A DNA stretch of 64,000 nucleotides from Magicicada septendecula. Taxonomy: Eukaryota > Arthropoda > Insecta > Hemiptera > Cicadidae. Where the stretch lies: assembly GCA_034769895.1 (NCBI GenBank), contig CM068370.1, forward strand, positions 41,955,344 to 42,019,343. Direction: 5' to 3'. Of this stretch, positions 11,787 to 26,900 are shown piece after piece. Below the pieces are notes generated by a model. It ran no database searches. It saw only the letters and a program-made list of their open reading frames with translations, and was not told where the DNA came from. The translations under genes and the position numbers were made by a program. Position 1 is the first letter of the stretch. Every line of letters starts with the position of its first letter.

Positions 11787-12337
11787 TGTGCCGTACCTTG
11801 TTCGGCGCTCGGTTAAAACGCGAAGCTCGGTTGCATGGACATGTATCTTTTCTTTTAAAAACTGGCGCGTTCTCGACGTCATGCAATGCCCCGGTATCGC
11901 GCGTCGTCACTGAGTGTACGTAAACGGCTTGTTAGTAGCGGTGACGAAGATTCGGTTGGCCGGCCCAGCAGTTGTACGCACTAACCTCTATACAGGCAAA
12001 TTTTTGTTGGTGAAAATTGTTATGTAACCGGCCTCATTTTTGTTCCAACCCTCATCGAGGAAGTTTCTCTGGTCTCAATTGATGGCATTCGATCTGTTCT
12101 GCCTGTTCGAAGTACTCCACTATGAGAAGATAGATTAAAGCAAGCTCCAGGTATGCATTTAGTGTAATATGACTCAGCTATTAACCACAAAATATTTTGT
12201 GTTACAGCTTTTCTTAATAAATGCTAACTTGTGTGCGCGTAAGTGTTAGCCATGAATTAGGTTATTAAATTAAATGAACGATTGAATTAACTTACAATTG
12301 AAATGAATGTAGCTTATTGACCCTATTAAAGCAATGT
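11787..12337 (+). repeat. 3' LTR of the gag-only retroelement
   Basis: Direct repeat of 7532-8077, starting TGTGCCGTACC and ending AAAGCAATGT before an A-run. Together the LTRs delimit a 4.8-kb element. I do not find a convincing target-site duplication at the outer ends. Confidence 0.85.
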
Positions 12338-14528
<2,191 letters not shown>

Positions 14529-14815
14529 ATATATATATATATATATATATATTTCTATAATATTTATGACTAAATTTACCTCAAGATATACTTTTTTCCT
14601 TTAGGAACATGTTTCGGGAGATCTTGTTCTCCCATCTTCAGCCTTCGCCATTTTGAGAAACAAGATGGCGAAGGCTGAAGATGGGAGAACAAAATCTCCC
14701 GAAACATGTTCCTAAAGGAAAAAAGTATATCTTGAGGTAAATTTAGTCTTAAATATTATAGTATTATATACATCAAGAAACGGACTGTAGCAGAAAGTGA
14801 TTAAATATATATATT
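14529..14815 (+). repeat. Palindromic repeat, copy 2, with hammerhead-like cores in both arms
   Basis: After a (TA)n tract the sequence forms a long inverted repeat: 14579-14650 pairs with about 14664-14736. On the plus strand CTGAAGA (14675-14681), a GGGAGA/TCTCCC stem, GAAA (14701-14704) and CATGTTCC follow in hammerhead order. The left arm carries the same core on the minus strand (14603-14643). Flanking block 14770-14812 matches copy 1 at 6677-6717 in reverse complement. The stem-II sequences differ between the two copies (GGGTAC versus GGGAGA) but remain paired, which looks like compensatory change. Confidence 0.65.
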
Positions 14816-14969
14816 TGTACGTTTAATGCGAAGGGTTATTGTGAGATGGTCGGTACAGGAATTGTGGGTGTGTGTCATATGTATTATGTATATGTTTGTG
14901 TGTAATTTTCAATGGGGGGGGAATGTGACAAAATTAATGATGTTATAGCACATGTGCTGAAGGAATTAT

Positions 14970-15155
14970 AGAAATGGCCAGCAAATTTAACTTTAAACTT
15001 TAAATATCACTTTAAATTTTTAATATTACATAAAAAAAAATTATAATGTTTATCTTTGACATAGTGTTGCATAGTGTGGCAAATTTAACTTTAAACTTTA
15101 CTATCACATATTAAAAAATTATAATGTTTGTCTTTGACATAGTGTTGCATCCACT
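14970..15155. repeat. Tandem duplication (~85-100 bp)
   Basis: Two units share GCAAATTTAACTTTAAACTTTA, a run ending ATTATAATGTTT, and CTTTGACATAGTGTTGCAT. The surrounding 14816-15380 is otherwise featureless. Confidence 0.7.
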
Positions 15156-15379
15156 CTTTTACAGCCACTGAATTAAGCAGTCACTCATAATATTATACTG
15201 TGTATGGTAACGATATGTATGTAATGATGTATGCCAGTCAATTTTTGATTTAAGGGGATTATGGATATCCCTTAGTTGATTATGGTCAATTATTATCAGT
15301 CGGTAATGAAGTGATGTATAACATAGAGATGTAAAAATATTTCAATTTTACTCAGTGGCTATTATTCAATTATACCTTG

Positions 15380-15626
15380 TGATATCATGTATGTGACTGG
15401 ACGCTAAATAAATTTCACACTTGTTTTGTTAATAGAGTTTTTTCATTTGCAAGTCCTGTCATCCATCCAGTGGACATGTCTGAAATTGTAGCTTGGGTCT
15501 TTGCACACTTTATGCTTCCTCTAGGTTCATCACCTAGTTCTAAATATTATGTCTCTCCCCTTTAAATAAAAAAAAAGGAAAATAAAATAAAATAAAAAAA
15601 CTTACAAAATAAAAGGGGGGTTTCAC
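15380..15626. repeat. Left arm of a ~245-bp inverted repeat pair
   Basis: This segment is the reverse complement, with about 10% differences by eye, of 17814-18060. Shared landmarks are a GGGGTTTCA inner end, an A-rich tract, TAATATTATGTCTCTCCCC-type sequence and ATGCTTCCTCTAGGTTCAT. The inner ends stop sharply at the same place in both arms, as expected for the ends of one element type inserted twice in opposite orientation or for terminal repeats of one composite. Confidence 0.75.
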
Positions 15627-16740
15627 CATATGTCTCACGATTACTTTTCAATGCATCAAATGATTTTTGTAAACCTTCGCCTGTGTGTCTGTAACTCTCT
15701 ACCCTACAGAACCCTATTGTTTTTGACACGGACCCTGCAAAATGTAGGTGGTAGAGTTGCAAAAATGTGTGAGGGTGAAAATTTGGAAAAAATCACAAAA
15801 GTCCGTTGGAATATTGAATTAAAGAGAACTTTAACCATTATGAATTTAGCTTCATTTTTAAAAATCTTAAAATTTTGGGATGCCAGGGGCCAAAAAGTGA
15901 GGGAAAATTCTGGTAAAATTGCAACAATTCAAAGGGATTATTGGGCATATGGCATGTGGGATATCAAAGGGAATATTAACTAAAATCTGAATGTAGTGGT
16001 GAGCTTTATAAATATCAATATTTTGGAATACAAATTTGTAACACAGCACCCTAGAATGGAATCAAAAATTATTAAAATCCGGCCATGGTCAGACTGAAGA
16101 ATGTTTTAACACAAATTAAATGTTTAGAATTTTTAGCCTGTATTGTGTGCTTACTATACAGTTGTTACATTTCTGAACAAAAAATATGGAATTTTTAATT
16201 AAGAAAGTTGTATTAGTGGTTATAATCACTATTGTCAGTCCATTGTTAAGCAGCAGGGAAATGGGCAGTAGTTGGTACACCTAATTGGAGGAATGAATCG
16301 CCTAGACAATACACAAGTTATGGACTTCACAAAATAGTGGGAGCTCAGTATATTATCTGAAATGAAGACAGATAAACCTGTTTCAAATGATTTGCTGTAA
16401 AATCCTTACATGTAGTGGCACTTCTCCTGTGAGTATAGTTGGCTACACTCACCAAAATGAGCTATCACATGACTAAAACCATAATGGCAGCGAGACAGTC
16501 AACTCTATGTGAGCCACTCTTTATATACAAAACAATCATAAAACCTGTTTAGACATGTGAGAGACAACTATGGGACATGCAACAACACTAATATGCTTCC
16601 TGAGCTGCTGAACTTGCTTACGACTTTGAACAAAGTACATTTATTACTGAGTGAACTTTTATATTACATCATTTTCGTTTAGCAGAAAATGCCAGTTACC
16701 GTATTTTTTCAAACAGAATTAACACTGTTGCGTAGAAAAA
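15627..16740. other. Non-coding DNA between repeat arm and Penelope-like fragment
   Basis: A 117-codon frame (15630-15983) shows no familiar domain. I see nothing else that I can support. Confidence 0.4.
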
Positions 16741-17588
16741 TTATTCCGATTAGAGCTTTCAAGCTTCACAGCTCATCATCAGATCGGAAATAACAATAAT
16801 AGGACTAGACAACTTCTTTATATTCCCACTTGCCCCAGCACTAGCATACACATTTTCATAAACAAGCTATAAGTTAAATGCCCTTTCTGGCTATTATTAA
16901 CTAGCGAGTTCAGTCAACCATGTCAGTACTTTTACATTTCTTTCTAGTACATTTGTGTGTTGTGTGTGTGTTATTTGTGTACATTTTTTTTAATACCTAA
17001 CATTTTAAAACCTTTCTCATTCAATTTTTTAACTGCAAGTTTCTTTTCAGCACAGTTTCAGAATCAACTTTGCTAAACACCCTTTTAATCCCGCGTATGG
17101 GAGCGGTCACTCACCCTTATTTCAAAAACATCCGATATATGCAATTTAATTTCTTAATGTTCTCTATCTGCTGACTACCTTTTACTTCTTGATCATATTA
17201 TAAAATATTCCTTCATTTTCAAACAGTTTTAGTATTCATTAAATTTTCTAACACTTTCTCTCTTTCTTTCAATATTTCTAACTCCTCTCTAAGCCTTCTT
17301 TTAACTGTGTTACACACTACTTTCAAAATTTCATAGTCTTCTAAAGGATTAACAAACTTATGGGTCTCTTCTATGAAATGTATTGCATATAACAAATTTG
17401 TTGTTCTATTACCTTCTCCACGTTTGTGGTTAGATAACCTGCATTCAAATTTCCATCCTGCCTCACCTAGGTACACTTTGTTGCATTATTTACATTTTAA
17501 TTTATAAACTCTGCTTCTCTGTAAGATTGGGATTTTTCTGTGTTTATTTCTTATCTTATCAAATACTGTTTCACGTTTTTTAATTGCT
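16741..17588 (-). pseudogene. 3' part of a Penelope-like element (GIY-YIG endonuclease)
   Basis: On the minus strand 17219-17560 encodes a C-terminal GIY-YIG-type domain. A Cys-x2-Cys-like start (YKLKC...CNKVYLGEAGW) is followed by the Arg and His positions of the family (ECRLSNHKR), HKFVNPLEDYEIL and a charged helix REELEILKEREKVL. One in-frame stop lies between the two halves of the zinc-like motif (near 17490). The normal family motif is VYIGxTGR; here it is VYLGEAGW. Downstream, 16746-16787 carries a hammerhead-like core, consistent with the known link between Penelope-like elements and hammerhead ribozymes. The 5' part of the element is cut off at 17588 by mariner sequence. Confidence 0.7.
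16746..16787 (-). ncRNA. Hammerhead ribozyme-like motif downstream of the Penelope-like ORF
   Basis: Minus strand order: CCGAT, CTGATGA, GAGCT-loop-AGCTT stem, GAAA, short GCTC, TA, ATCGG. The outer CCGAT/ATCGG forms stem I, the AGCT pair stem II, and TA would be the cleavage dinucleotide. Stem III would be minimal, as described for Penelope-associated hammerheads. Confidence 0.6.
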
Positions 17589-17816
17589 ATACGCGGGGGT
17601 ACCCAAAAATAACCGGAATAGTGCTGCGACTGGCGGAGCTTACGTAGTACGCATTTCTCCCACTAGGTGAGCGTAGCGCAACTTGTTCCGAGTTAAGTGC
17701 CATCATTGTTGTCGCCTAGGAAGGTTGTGTCCGGTCACAGTAATTCGTTTTGTAAAAGCAGTTTCGCTTCCTCCTCGTTTTTTGTTATGGCGGATTTAAG
17801 TGAACAGCGCGCTGAA
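17589..17816 (+). mobile_element. Truncated mariner 5' end
   Basis: Starts at a TA with CGCGGGGGTACCCAAAAATAACC, which has the look of a mariner terminal repeat. A leader follows, then ATG at 17787 beginning MADLSEQRAE, as in mariner transposases. Coding ends after about ten residues where the inverted repeat arm begins, so only the first ~230 bp survive. It interrupts the Penelope-like element at 17588, giving a relative order of insertion. Confidence 0.65.
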
Positions 17817-18060
17817 ACCCCCTTTTATTTTATTAAGTATTTTTATGAATTTGTTTGTTTGTTTTATTTTATTTATTTTTTTTTGTAAAGGGGAGAGACA
17901 TAATATTTAAAACTAGGTAATGAACCTAGAGGAAGCATAAAGTGTGCAAAGACCCAAGCCCCAATTTCAGACATGTCCACTGGTTGGATGTCAGGACTTG
18001 CAAATAAGCAACTCTATTAACAGTAACAAAATTTATATTTATTTGATGTCCAGTCTGTAC
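17814..18060. repeat. Right arm of the ~245-bp inverted repeat pair
   Basis: Reverse complement of 15380-15626. Weaker similarity seems to continue outward to about 18190 (with 15240-15380). Its inner end abuts the mariner fragment. Confidence 0.75.
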
Positions 18061-19491
18061 ATAATATAATAAGCGTTAGTGAAGTACAATTATATAAATG
18101 CCACTGTGTACTATTACTAACTCTTTCAATAATAATGATATAATACTGATAATACTATTACATATTTCTAGTAGGATATGTATGACAAATACCATAATTC
18201 GGTATTACTGGTACTCACCAATTTCATTATTTGCCGGGCTCATCTTCTGCTTTTATACACTGCTTTATACCTAAGGGTTCCAGGGTTTCGGGTACAGTAA
18301 GATTTCGAAACACAGTGGACGACACAATTGATAACACTGTTTTGTTGAGAATAACCATCAAAATTTAATGCTCCAGAATGTATTACAGACACGACCATGC
18401 GGTCAAAACAATGACGTCATATAACATGACCAAAACAAAATGGCTGTTATTTTTTATATCTCATTTTACTCTCTATACTTCTTTTGTCTGCTAAATTAAT
18501 ATCAGTGCAAATTGTATTGCTGCAGCTTAAAAACATTTATCAATTTAATTCGTTAATACACAAACCAATGCCCTCAGCATTTTGTGGTTATGGCCATAAG
18601 TTTACTCGTTCACTCTCACACACATTCATCTTAACCCAGTACATTCTTTAATTAGTAATTCTGTATTAATGAGCTCATTAAACTATAACAAATGATAAAA
18701 TGGGACTTCTCTGCTTATCGTTTGGTGTTGTCCATCCGATGCTGTTGTGTGACGCCCATGGTAAGGTCCGGTGTTCGCCTCTAATTCTGCTGAGTCTAAC
18801 TGGAGAGATATATGCACTGATTTTACATTTTAATACTCATACTGCTAAACAAAATGAGCTTTCATTGCTCCACTATTAATGATAGTATTTTGATCTAATT
18901 ATTTTGAACTATTTGTAGAAAATTGTTCACACAGCGATACATCGCTATGTCTCCTCTGAAGGATGGCGTTGAAAAGAGAGCGAGGCAAAGGTAAATTTTT
19001 GCTTGTGTGTGTGTAGTTCTTACGTCATCCCGCTTTGTCTTGCTGGACAACGCCTCGTTACACACATTGTACTCAGTGCGTCATTGTTCTTAGCGATGAC
19101 GGACTAGTGTTATAGCCCAATCATAATGCATATTGTTGTACTTCGTCATAAACACCACCATGGTATATTTTGATGTTTTCACGTCCACCGGAGACCTTGG
19201 TGTTCTACTCTGGCCGAATTTACGTTGTTCCTTTTTCCAGAGGGACAATGTACCTAACCATTCTGTCTGTTTAATAAATACATAATATAAACATTGAAAA
19301 TACCCATAATTCCCATAATTCCGGTACTGAGTCAGTCTGTACTGTTACAACTGGGTGCTATTAAAATACAAATATATATGTATATCCTTGATCAAGCTCT
19401 AAGCATCATGTGAATGTAAGCAAGAATTTTTTAATCACAAAAATTTATTGCTCTGCATGTGACAGTCATCACTATTAGAAGTTATGTATGT

Positions 19492-19528
<37 letters not shown>

Positions 19529-22500
19529 CCTAACTGTCGTGTCTCTTCTTTCGTATACCTCTGTAAAATATAACAGTGTGTCTGAGTGTAAAAGTGTGTC
19601 TGTGTTTCTTACCACTGCGTCCTCGCACGGCGATGTACTTCACGATGTTTGGGCCCGTAGCGAACGTACTGGGGACCAGGTATTGTGGTTCCCGATCTGA
19701 GGTTCAAACGTAGTGGATAATCTCCGGGTTTTCGCCAAATTGTTTATATAAAACAATTAAAATTATTTCCTTATCACTTTTCTATTTGAACGAGGCGACG
19801 AATTCAATCCGTCCCGCCTTTTCTCAATTTTGTGTCAATCGAGATAGCAGTTGCAGGATTCGCTACTTGAGCGCTAGACATCGCATTGGAAACCTTCACT
19901 ATACATTATATTTTTAAACATACACTTTGCTAAAGAAAATAAGACACGATTTAACACACACAGTATAAATTTATTATTAATTTGAAGTTAATATTTTATA
20001 GACACAAGTTGTAATTACTTTGCTCATATATAATTCTGCACCGGATAATTCTTTATAAGACTCTTTACAGGGCTGAACAATTGACTTTTGAATACAAATA
20101 AACAGTATGGCGTGTTAATAGGCCGATCAACAAATATTTCGGTCGATGTTTGTGGGTTGTTTGGATCACGTTAAAAGGTTCAGATGCAGTTACAATATTA
20201 AAAATACACAACCTTACAATGTCTTTTCCTTAAGTAGGATAATGTGTAGTGGTAATTGTTTTGTTTAAGTGTCATACAAGAAGTTTAAAAGTCGTACATA
20301 AATATGAGGTTAGTTCTATAGTTAACAAATTTTCAGTGATTAATATTACAATCCAATCCTTGCAAGAGAATAAAAATGATTCAGTGGTATTCAACATACA
20401 TTGAGAAATGTTCAAAGTGCGTTTATTTTTGGAAGTTGAAATAATTTAACTGATACTTAACAGTCTTGCAGTACGGTATTACTCGGGATGTAGAGAAGGA
20501 AGGATTATGGCATCAATATTATTCCTGTGTTCTTTATTCAGGCTTCGGCATCTTTTTTCAAAGTTGGTTGGACTTATTTATATATTTCGTCTCGAATTAA
20601 CACTCTTCTCCCTCTGGAAATGGTATTCAGCATCCATCAGACTTCTGTACTATCGATTTCTTCGCTTTGTTTTACTTTTAAGATGTTTTAAATATTAAAA
20701 TGTGTTGTACAGAAAATTCGCATCTGGCTTGCGATAGCGCCACTTTCCAAGTCATTGTATTTAACGGTAATTACCTCGTTAAACGGTCGTTCCCATGGTT
20801 ACATCAATGCTCTCATTGGGTGAGCTGAACATAAACACATTGTTATCAATTTTCGAATTCCTTTCAAATCTTCCCATATCTTCGGACTTTCTTCCTCCTC
20901 TTATCTTCCTTCGGGGTTATTATCTAAATGCACTGTCATTTATATTTTCTCACAAAGATTATTTTGGTACCCCACAATATTGGGTTTTATCAAGTTTCTA
21001 AGTTTACAATTAATTTTATACTTACTAATTACATTTCTTTGTTTATATAATTCCTTAATTGAATATTTGGTTCTTAATGATAACTACTATTCATCCTTGA
21101 TGAATCAGTCACCTTGGATTTGTCCATTACATGGTGATTTTTGTACAATCAGTAATTGTTTATGTTTGACCGTTAGGCCTGTTTCACATTTAAGTAACCA
21201 TTACTGGATTTTTATGGCTTCATACACAATATATTCTGTTTAGTCCTAAATTGTTATTTTGCATTTATAATTAGGTTTAATGTATCTGGATGTGTTTCAA
21301 TTTAGTCTTTTTTAGTAACAACTGTGTTATTCAATCTTACTTGCTAATTATTTGCTATTCATTTCCAATATAACATATAACATCTAGGTCTATGGTCTGT
21401 ATGACTCTTACAGCCATATCCAATTCATAAACAATAGTTTATACAATTCATTATTTCTTATTTGTTGTTCTGGTGCTAAACGATCTCACCTCTATTGAAC
21501 TTTTTCCATTAAACTCCCCTTATAACATGGGTATTTAATTAATGTTAATACAAACTTATTTTCTAATACTTTTTGTTCTCCCTTCCATGTTAACACCATC
21601 TAATTAATTTTCCTTGTGAAACACACCTTTAAACTTTTACAATACATTTTTAAGTTATAACAATACTATTTACTAGTCATCACAGTGAATATCACTCCTT
21701 AGTGTTCATTATTTACTGAATCAATGTTCTATCCTAAATACTATTCATTGTAACTTTGTTAAATGTTATTGTTCACTCTTAAAACTAAAACATGAGTTAT
21801 TTTACTAAGTCTTTACCTTAGCCTATTCTCCTCTTACTATTTTTATGATAGACAATATTTGTATTTATTTTTCACTTGCACTTTCTTAAATTATTTAGTG
21901 TTTATTATAATTTACTTAGTATTTCTTTATTATTATATCACTCTAGGATAAATCACTTTCACTAATTCAACTTCCATTTATTTCTCATCATTTTATTCTC
22001 TTTCTCTACACACTATCTATATAAAATTATTAATATTGTGTCTTTCTTAGTTAACAAATTACATATATCCCTAACTCTTTTGGTTAGTGTACTTTTATAC
22101 ATTGTTTCATATTACTGACGGTTCATTAATAGTTTGTTATAACTCATATATATTTAAATAAATATAAATGTATTTGTAATAGGAAATATCCAGTAACCTA
22201 TATTCGGGTCTGTTTACATTACTTGTATTATACACGTATGTCACGCACACCATAATTATGGTACTTACCATAGTTCGAAAATCTGGTTGTTTCAATCTTG
22301 TTACTCTTATTTTACCTAGGGTCCAAGGATTCGACTCAGCGAGATTGCTGGCAGAGATAGGCACAGAAATGAGAATACGTTTATTTGAAACAGTGACCAT
22401 TAATATCAATTTATTCAGTAATTTAGTTAAGCGTGTACAACGGATAACATTTCAACATGGCGGCCATTACTTATATTGGCTCGTTTGTCATAAAACTCCT

Positions 22501-22647
22501 TTATGTATTATTAAACATTAATTCATCAAATTCTATCTACTGACTATGAAGCAGCTTCATGATTAATTGATTTTTATTATATTTACTTATTGCTAACGCA
22601 AACCAACCCCCATTCAGAAGTCGACATTTAACGTTCATGCACTGCTC
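18061..22647. other. Long AT-rich non-coding region
   Basis: No supported gene. It includes a (TA)n tract at 19494-19522. Related blocks reading CATAATT-GGTA-TACTGGTACT recur near 18190-18220, 19310-19330, 22250-22270 and (shorter) 58980, suggesting ends of one repeat family. Small frames at 20507-20698 and 20795-21243 look like chance. Confidence 0.45.
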
Positions 22648-22669
22648 TCTCTCTCTCTCTCTCTCTCTC
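22648..22669. repeat. (CT)n microsatellite
   Basis: About eleven CT units. Confidence 0.95.
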
Positions 22670-22914
22670 ATCCATACATACAATTTTCAATTTACTTTTG
22701 ATTGTGTACACATAATAACGGTAATTTTGATTAAAAGAGCTCTTTAAATAAAATTTGGTTTGGCACTTCCCTTTTTAAGTAGACTGGAAGTTCTAGCAGC
22801 GGGTCACATGTTGGTTCCAAAACGGAGTGGTTACATCTTTCTGAATACACTGATTCTATTTATACTTTTGAAAACTATTACTTCACACTGTCTAGACTTT
22901 TCTGTAGTTAACAC

Positions 22915-23240
22915 TGGTTTACATTTTGATTACATTGTTAATTCTTTAAAGCACTTAAGCTGACTATTTCAGGCCAGCACAATTTTTAACGTGTTATCGC
23001 CATGATGAATTTCTGAAGACTGGGGGAGACGTTGTATGTCTAGCTTTCATCTGTCCTTTACACTGAATTTACATGATGGTTATAATCACTCGTTAACACT
23101 ATTTACTTGTTATTACATTTCGTTAATGCAAATAAAACACTTTAGCTGACTATTTTATGCCAGCACAATTCTAACGTGTTACTGCCATGGTGATGTTCTG
23201 GCGACTGGGACGGATACTATGCAAATTTTACGTATGTGTG
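22915..23240. repeat. Imperfect tandem repeat (~205-bp period)
   Basis: GCTGACTATTT-CCAGCACAATT-TAACGTGTTA-CGCCATG is present at 22962 and again at 23147, each preceded by a similar TTACATT...GTTAA block and followed by CTG-CGACTGGG. Confidence 0.65.
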
Positions 23241-23559
23241 TGTGAGTAAACGTCATCGTTCTTTGTCTTTTGTTACATAATCGCCTTGTTAGTTACGTAT
23301 TTTAATCACGTCATTGTGGTTTTAATGACGTTTGGCGTTGTCGGCCAATGAAACGGGAGCAAGTAGCGCCGTTATTAGTGGATGTAACCATTTCAAGTGT
23401 CTTTATCTGCACGTACACTGCTGTCCTTGAAATTATTTTGTTGTCTCGGAACTGCGTCGTTGTAGGCAAAAACCAAGGGAAATTGTATTACCCATAGAAA
23501 TGATTTTAAAAACATCGAAATACCATAATTTACTACCTTGCATACCATACTTTTTATAT

Positions 23560-23955
23560 CAGACTTTTTGTACTGTCACAAACCCCCTCAATGAAAGGTT
23601 TTGTGTCGAGACACAAAAACTTTCATTGACTCATTCACACTTCTCTAAAAGGATCAGCTCAGATAGGGAGTCACAACCCCCTGTAGTGTTACAAAAAAAA
23701 ATTTCAATCACTTACCCTTGGTCCAATGATGAGGTTCGCACCTTCTGACCTTACTGGACTTCTCCAGAGAGATCCCTACACCATAAGGCCATGAGGCACT
23801 TTACGCTCCTGTTCTGACGCACTGGCCAGCTCAGAACCGCGGTCACCACACCATAAAACTCTGAAACATTCAATACCAAATTTTAAAATAGTGGCCTTCT
23901 CTATATCCATATCCACAACTGATATGTTTCCTCTTAGTACGTTGGTTTGCGTTTT
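23560..23955. repeat. Dispersed repeat, copy A
   Basis: Matches 57880-58270 in order over about 390 bp: CCCCCT-AATGA-AGGTTTT, a small hairpin around GAGACACAAAAACTTTCATTG, TCACAACCCCCT, TTGGTCCA-TGA, CTTACTGGACTT, GAGATCCC-ACACC-AAGGCCA, CAGCTCAGAACCGC-type and AATAGTGGCCTT. The parent element is not identified. It is C/T-rich on the plus strand and may be an LTR or the end of a DNA element. Confidence 0.7.
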
Positions 23956-26900
23956 GGGGCATTGGTTTGCTTAATTCTACAAATTTCAAACAATGTATCA
24001 CAAGAGTTAAGATAGAAAATTCCTTCTCTTTTTAACAGTCCGGTATCTAGTACACATTTCTGACTCCTGTCAGTTATATTCACTCTCTTTATCATATGAA
24101 AACAATCGCTCTTAACCTAAACAACAATATACTACACTGTTTTAGCAACAACCATTAACCCTACTATTTTACTTCATATAATCTTATAACATCTATATCA
24201 TGGCAAACAATTTTAAAGCTTTATAATTCCTTTACGACCTTTTCTTATGTTTAACTTGCTTTATAACAGAATCATTTCTAGAGAATGGACAATCTTCACA
24301 AAATTTTAATATTATAATCGTTACTATCCTGGTAGTAACCTCCTATCCACACACATTATCATCAACATAATAAAACACAATAAAACATTGTACATCATAA
24401 GCATTAAACACTAACATTGAACAGTTCACATTACTTAATTCATATTTACATGACTTGTACCAAAACTTTATCACATCGTTACTATCAACAATTCTTTATT
24501 AACTTTTATTATTTAACATTCATTTAGATTCTATACAAAAATTTCACATTTATCATTACCTTTCAGTTACCTCACCTTTCTACTATGAATTTTCCCTTTT
24601 CTAACCCTTTTATCCTTACTAGTTTGGGTGACTCTCTATTATTCACTATTTTCTATCTTATTTTGGCATTGTCAATCTAACCTTACTACCCCCTTTTCTC
24701 TACTAACAACCGCTTCTAACCATTAATACATTATGACACCAATATCTCTATAATAACCCCCTTCACAAATCCCATTTAAAACCTCTGGCACCGCTCATTT
24801 TTGTACTAGTATGTGTGTATTCCCTCTAACCAACTCATTCCCTTATCGGTTCCTGACCCTTTCAGGTAACCCTTTCCGGCGCTAATCGGTCCCTTCCTGT
24901 CTCAACATCTCTCGTTGCAGACTCCTACACCAATACCCTTATTACAAAATATCACCATCAACAACAAATATAATTACCACTCACATTACTCAACTCTACT
25001 TATAATCACTAACCACTGTGTCCCTAAAATATCTAACACCTCTTTATATATTATCAGCATCTCATCACTTTATTTTCACTAACTCCCATTAACTCTATTC
25101 AACTAACTCCAATGCCCTGATTTATCCTTATTACCCAAACTCTTTACAATATTTCAACTTAATATACTACCAGAAAATTCATCACTTACCTACTAACAAC
25201 AATACCTCTCTATATCCGAATATATTATATGCGTAGTCATTTACTAACCCTTTAGAATCTAAATCTCATAATATCATTTCAAAATCATTATTAAACTTCC
25301 TTCAATTATTTAAAATTCTACAATACATGTTTACATAAAAAAAATACACAAAATACACAACAGCAAAAATACACTGACATTACTATACACAAAAATATAC
25401 AATCCACATTATCATCTTATCATTTACCAAAATCAGTCATAATCAGTCCATCCTGAAAAACACTGGTCACATAATTAAATGTTCATAAACACAATTATAA
25501 TAATTAGCCTCCATCGTCAAATAATAGTCTTATCTTTGGTCTGTACAATTTATTTTTTATTAAATACATTATATTAACATCATTAATATAACACTTATTT
25601 AAATTCTTATATTTTACAAAACCGTCATCATTAATAGGGTTATTACCTATCAATTCATCATACAACCTGTCACGATTGGTTATTGTCCTGTCACCTCCAG
25701 TATAATTAGTCACCACTAGGTACGTTATAAAGTCATTATTTCCATTATCATCTTCTCCTACTGCTATATCAGCTTCATTACAAGGTAAGTTTAGGTTTAA
25801 ATTTTAGATTTAAAATTTAGGAATAAATCGAGGTTGTTGATTGTAATTAAAATTATGATGGTATTATGTTTATTCTGGTAATAATTTTCCTTTCTGTAAA
25901 TTTGTTGAAAAGACAATCCAGTTAACTCCAAGTTTAGATGAAAACGGCTCTCTTCTTGTTACTCTTGAAAGGTTGTAGTTTCACATATACTGCCTTTAAA
26001 GGTTATTTAGTTTTCTTGATTAATTAACTGTTATGCCCTTTTATAATAAAAAACCAACTCCAAGTTACCAAAAAACAAACAAAACGTTTATTAAACAAAA
26101 ATAATAAAGTTGGTCGATTAATTTATCGATGTTACAATGCCGTATCGACTCGCTCAGGGCCGGTCGGTATTAGAAGTTTTACATTCGTATTATAAAAATA
26201 GGTTCTTTGAACGGTTATTAATATAAAGCCAGAGAAGGTCAGGGGCATGAAAGTATAACACTTACAATTCTGAAATATCTTAAATTTAAACAATACAATG
26301 ATAGTTATAAATAATAAAAGTTTATATATAATTTTATTCAAACCAATGTTCAGCCGACGGTCATTTTCTTACAGCAATGATGAGATTGGATCGAAATGGC
26401 CGCCTGACGCATGCGCGATGATAGCTTCTAATGTTGATGAAGTACTTGTTGGAATAAAGATGTCATTTTTACTTATAAATGTTCTTCGCAATTGTATATG
26501 ATCGTCTTGGGAATAGTTTAATGTCACTGGTGTATAATGGAATAGTTCACTTTGTGTAAAATGTTGTTCTTCGATATATCTCCTGGTGTTTATGTGTGTA
26601 GGTTTAACCTCGAAATTTCAGTCTGTATTTGGTGTAATATTAGTGTTATTCGGTTTATTTAGTTATATGTGATTCAGTTTATTGGTGTTATGTAGTTCAT
26701 TGGTCACCTTCATCACTTCACAATAAATAAAATAGTTAAAAAATAATTTTATACAAAATTATTCCGAACTCGGTTATAACGTAACCGCCATTACAGGTTA
26801 ATACTATCAAATATTCACATTAAGTGCACTCTTCAACGTATAATAATGAACTGTCTGGATTTCCTTCGTCTCATGAAAATCTTAGCCTATATAATATATC

